Position numbers and translations under genes: made by a program. From NCBI GenBank assembly GCA_002729015.1, contig PBVO01000085.1:1-6523 (forward strand): 6,523 nt of DNA, given 5' to 3'. Shown piece after piece: positions 5,241-6,523 of this stretch. Each line of letters starts with the position of its first letter. The first letter of the stretch is position 1. The notes beneath the pieces were generated by a model. It did not search any database. It was not told the DNA's origin and saw only the letters and a list, made by a program, of their open reading frames with translations. Source of the stretch: Candidatus Poribacteria bacterium. GTDB lineage: Bacteria > Poribacteria > WGA-4E > UBA9662.

Positions 5241-6523
5241 ATGACAGCTGAACTTATATCTCGCACTGGTCGGGTCCAATCATGGTTGGATAATCCAGAA
5301 TCACGCCTACCAGTATCATGCACGGTATTTGTCGTTGAGGACTCCATGGAAGGTCCAGAAGGCATCGAAGCTAGCTGGAGGTTTGCGTCACATGCATTGA
5401 GGCATGGTGCAGGGTGTGCAGTACACTTATCTAAACTACGTCCTAAAGGACACGAGAATGGAAAAGGTCTAACAGCCAGTGGTCCAGTCTCATTTGCAAA
5501 AATTTATTCAACATTAAATGAAACACTTCGCAGGGGTGGGCATTATAAGAACGGTGCGATCGTTGCCCATTTGGATATTAATCACCCCGATATTCTTGAG
5601 TTCGTGCAGCTTCCAAGGGCTGATGCTCCGTGGATTAAAAGATGCGTCGATCTCGATTCCGGACTCTGGCAAACTACCGACTCCAGAGTTAAAGACGCCA
5701 TCCTCTATGGAATTAAATCCGGTGACATCTGGCTTAACAAAATAAAATATGACAAAAATGGCGAAAGAATATACGGAAACGTGTGTCTTGAGGTTTACCT
5801 GCCCTCACGAGGAACATGCTTGTTACAGCATGTTAATATGTCAGCCTGTAGACCACGGGACTTACAAAAGGCTTTCTCTCAAGGTATGTCCGAGTTGTGC
5901 GATCTCCATGGCAGAACAGGCGTTGGAGGGACTGGAGAATACTTATCCTCGGATATCGATAGGCAAGTCGGGCTCGGAATGCTTGGCTTATCCAACTTCC
6001 TCAGAAGAGAAGGAATAACCTATGAAGAATTTGGTTATGCATTAGAAGAAATTAATGAACAATTACCATTCACTAATGAGAAGGTACATAAAGTAGCTTG
6101 GGCTTTAAGAGAAGCTATAGAAGAAGCTGCATATGTTGCAAAACAAAATAATATGGTAAGAGCTTTTGCTATAGCTCCTACTGCCTCTTGCTCATACAAG
6201 AGTAAGGGACTTGATGGTTTTACTACCACACCAGAAATAGCACCTCCAATAGCACGTTCTGTGGATAGAGATAGTGGTACTTTTGGAGTAGAGCATTTTG
6301 AATATGGCGATGTTGAAATCGCTAGTGAAGTTGGTTGGGACAACTATAAGAGAGTTGCTGACAACATCATGATACTTTTAGAAAACACGGGACTTCTTCA
6401 CGGATATTCCTTTAATTCATGGTCCGATGTAGTGACATATGATAGGGAATTCGTTGAAGAGTGGCTGCAATCACCGCAGACCTCCCTCTACTATAGCCTT
6501 CAGGTAATGGGCGACGTACAGGA
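5241..6523 (+). CDS. ribonucleotide reductase large (catalytic) subunit, short cyanophage type, 3' partial
   Basis: Reduces ribonucleotides to deoxyribonucleotides for phage DNA. The frame is open from ATG 5241 to the right edge (427 codons visible). Redox and radical residues are all present: Cys27 (PVSC, E. coli NrdA C225), Cys182 in NVCLE with Asn180 and Glu184 (NrdA N437, C439, E441), and Cys193 in GTCLLQHVNM (NrdA C462). A substrate-loop region has HGAGCAVHLSKLRPKG and ASGPVSF, and IAPTASCS (311-318) is the phosphate-binding loop. Leu416-Tyr417-Tyr418 near the edge matches the Tyr pair that carries the radical in class I subunits (NrdA Y730, Y731). Only 26 residues precede the first Cys, against over 200 in NrdA, so the ATP-cone and most of the N-terminal domain are absent. 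This compact type in cyanophages was long labelled class II (B12-dependent) and later reassigned to class I; a small subunit would be expected just downstream, outside this window. ATG directly follows the MazG TAA in the same frame. Confidence 0.93.
   Translation, partial: MTAELISRTGRVQSWLDNPESRLPVSCTVFVVEDSMEGPEGIEASWRFASHALRHGAGCAVHLSKLRPKGHENGKGLTASGPVSFAKIYSTLNETLRRGGHYKNGAIVAHLDINHPDILEFVQLPRADAPWIKRCVDLDSGLWQTTDSRVKDAILYGIKSGDIWLNKIKYDKNGERIYGNVCLEVYLPSRGTCLLQHVNMSACRPRDLQKAFSQGMSELCDLHGRTGVGGTGEYLSSDIDRQVGLGMLGLSNFLRREGITYEEFGYALEEINEQLPFTNEKVHKVAWALREAIEEAAYVAKQNNMVRAFAIAPTASCSYKSKGLDGFTTTPEIAPPIARSVDRDSGTFGVEHFEYGDVEIASEVGWDNYKRVADNIMILLENTGLLHGYSFNSWSDVVTYDREFVEEWLQSPQTSLYYSLQVMGDVQ

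Noticed and set aside
5749..6018. 89-codon frame with several cysteines
   Set aside because: The Cys pairs suggest a zinc protein, but the same bases encode the NVCLE and GTCLLQHVNM motifs of the reductase in its own frame.
6035..6343. 102-codon frame on the minus strand
   Set aside because: It lies fully antisense to a conserved part of the reductase, including the phosphate-binding loop; its sequence is Ser/Ala-rich with no motif.
5241..6523. Calling the reductase class II (B12-dependent)
   Set aside because: Overall style invites it, but NVCLE and the Leu-Tyr-Tyr near the edge fit class I; the call was left as large subunit with class I favoured.

Overview
The window is a compact, AT-rich stretch of a T7-like podovirus genome (Autographiviridae type), carrying the early DNA-metabolism module. 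Every supported gene lies on the + strand. The order is endonuclease I, primase/helicase, DNA polymerase, 5'-3' exonuclease, DUF3310 protein, MazG-like pyrophosphohydrolase, ribonucleotide reductase. The T7 gp3-gp4-gp5-gp6 order followed by nucleotide-pool genes and a short, phage-type ribonucleotide reductase points to a marine cyanophage of the Prochlorococcus/Synechococcus podovirus group. That host assignment is inference from gene content and protein style; no photosynthesis gene or other host marker is in view.

Layout: 2-355 is the 3' part of endonuclease I; 355-1929 is a full primase/helicase coupled to it by TAATG. A 59-codon frame (1886-2065) follows, overlapping both the primase end and the next gene. 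The polymerase is not one frame: its 3'-5' exonuclease domain (1995-2567) and its polymerase domain (2528-3796) are in different frames with a 40-base overlap. A gp6-like exonuclease (3800-4579) follows. Then comes a chain of overlapping short genes: an unrecognised 65-residue protein (4551-4748), a DUF3310 protein (4676-4969) and a MazG-like protein (4860-5240). The last gene, a ribonucleotide reductase large subunit (5241 onward), abuts the MazG stop and runs off the right edge.

The genes make a coherent pathway. Endonuclease I and the gp6-type exonuclease can break down host DNA and process junctions and primers. Ribonucleotide reductase, MazG and DUF3310 proteins act on nucleotide pools, and primase/helicase plus polymerase build phage DNA. 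There is no non-coding stretch longer than a few bases; I see no RNA genes, CRISPR, mobile elements, origin, promoter or terminator I could defend.

The points most worth attention are the broken-up polymerase, whose two frame junctions both sit on three-base homopolymers, and the reductase. The reductase resembles enzymes often labelled class II, but here carries class I hallmarks (N-x-C-L-E and a C-terminal Leu-Tyr-Tyr).
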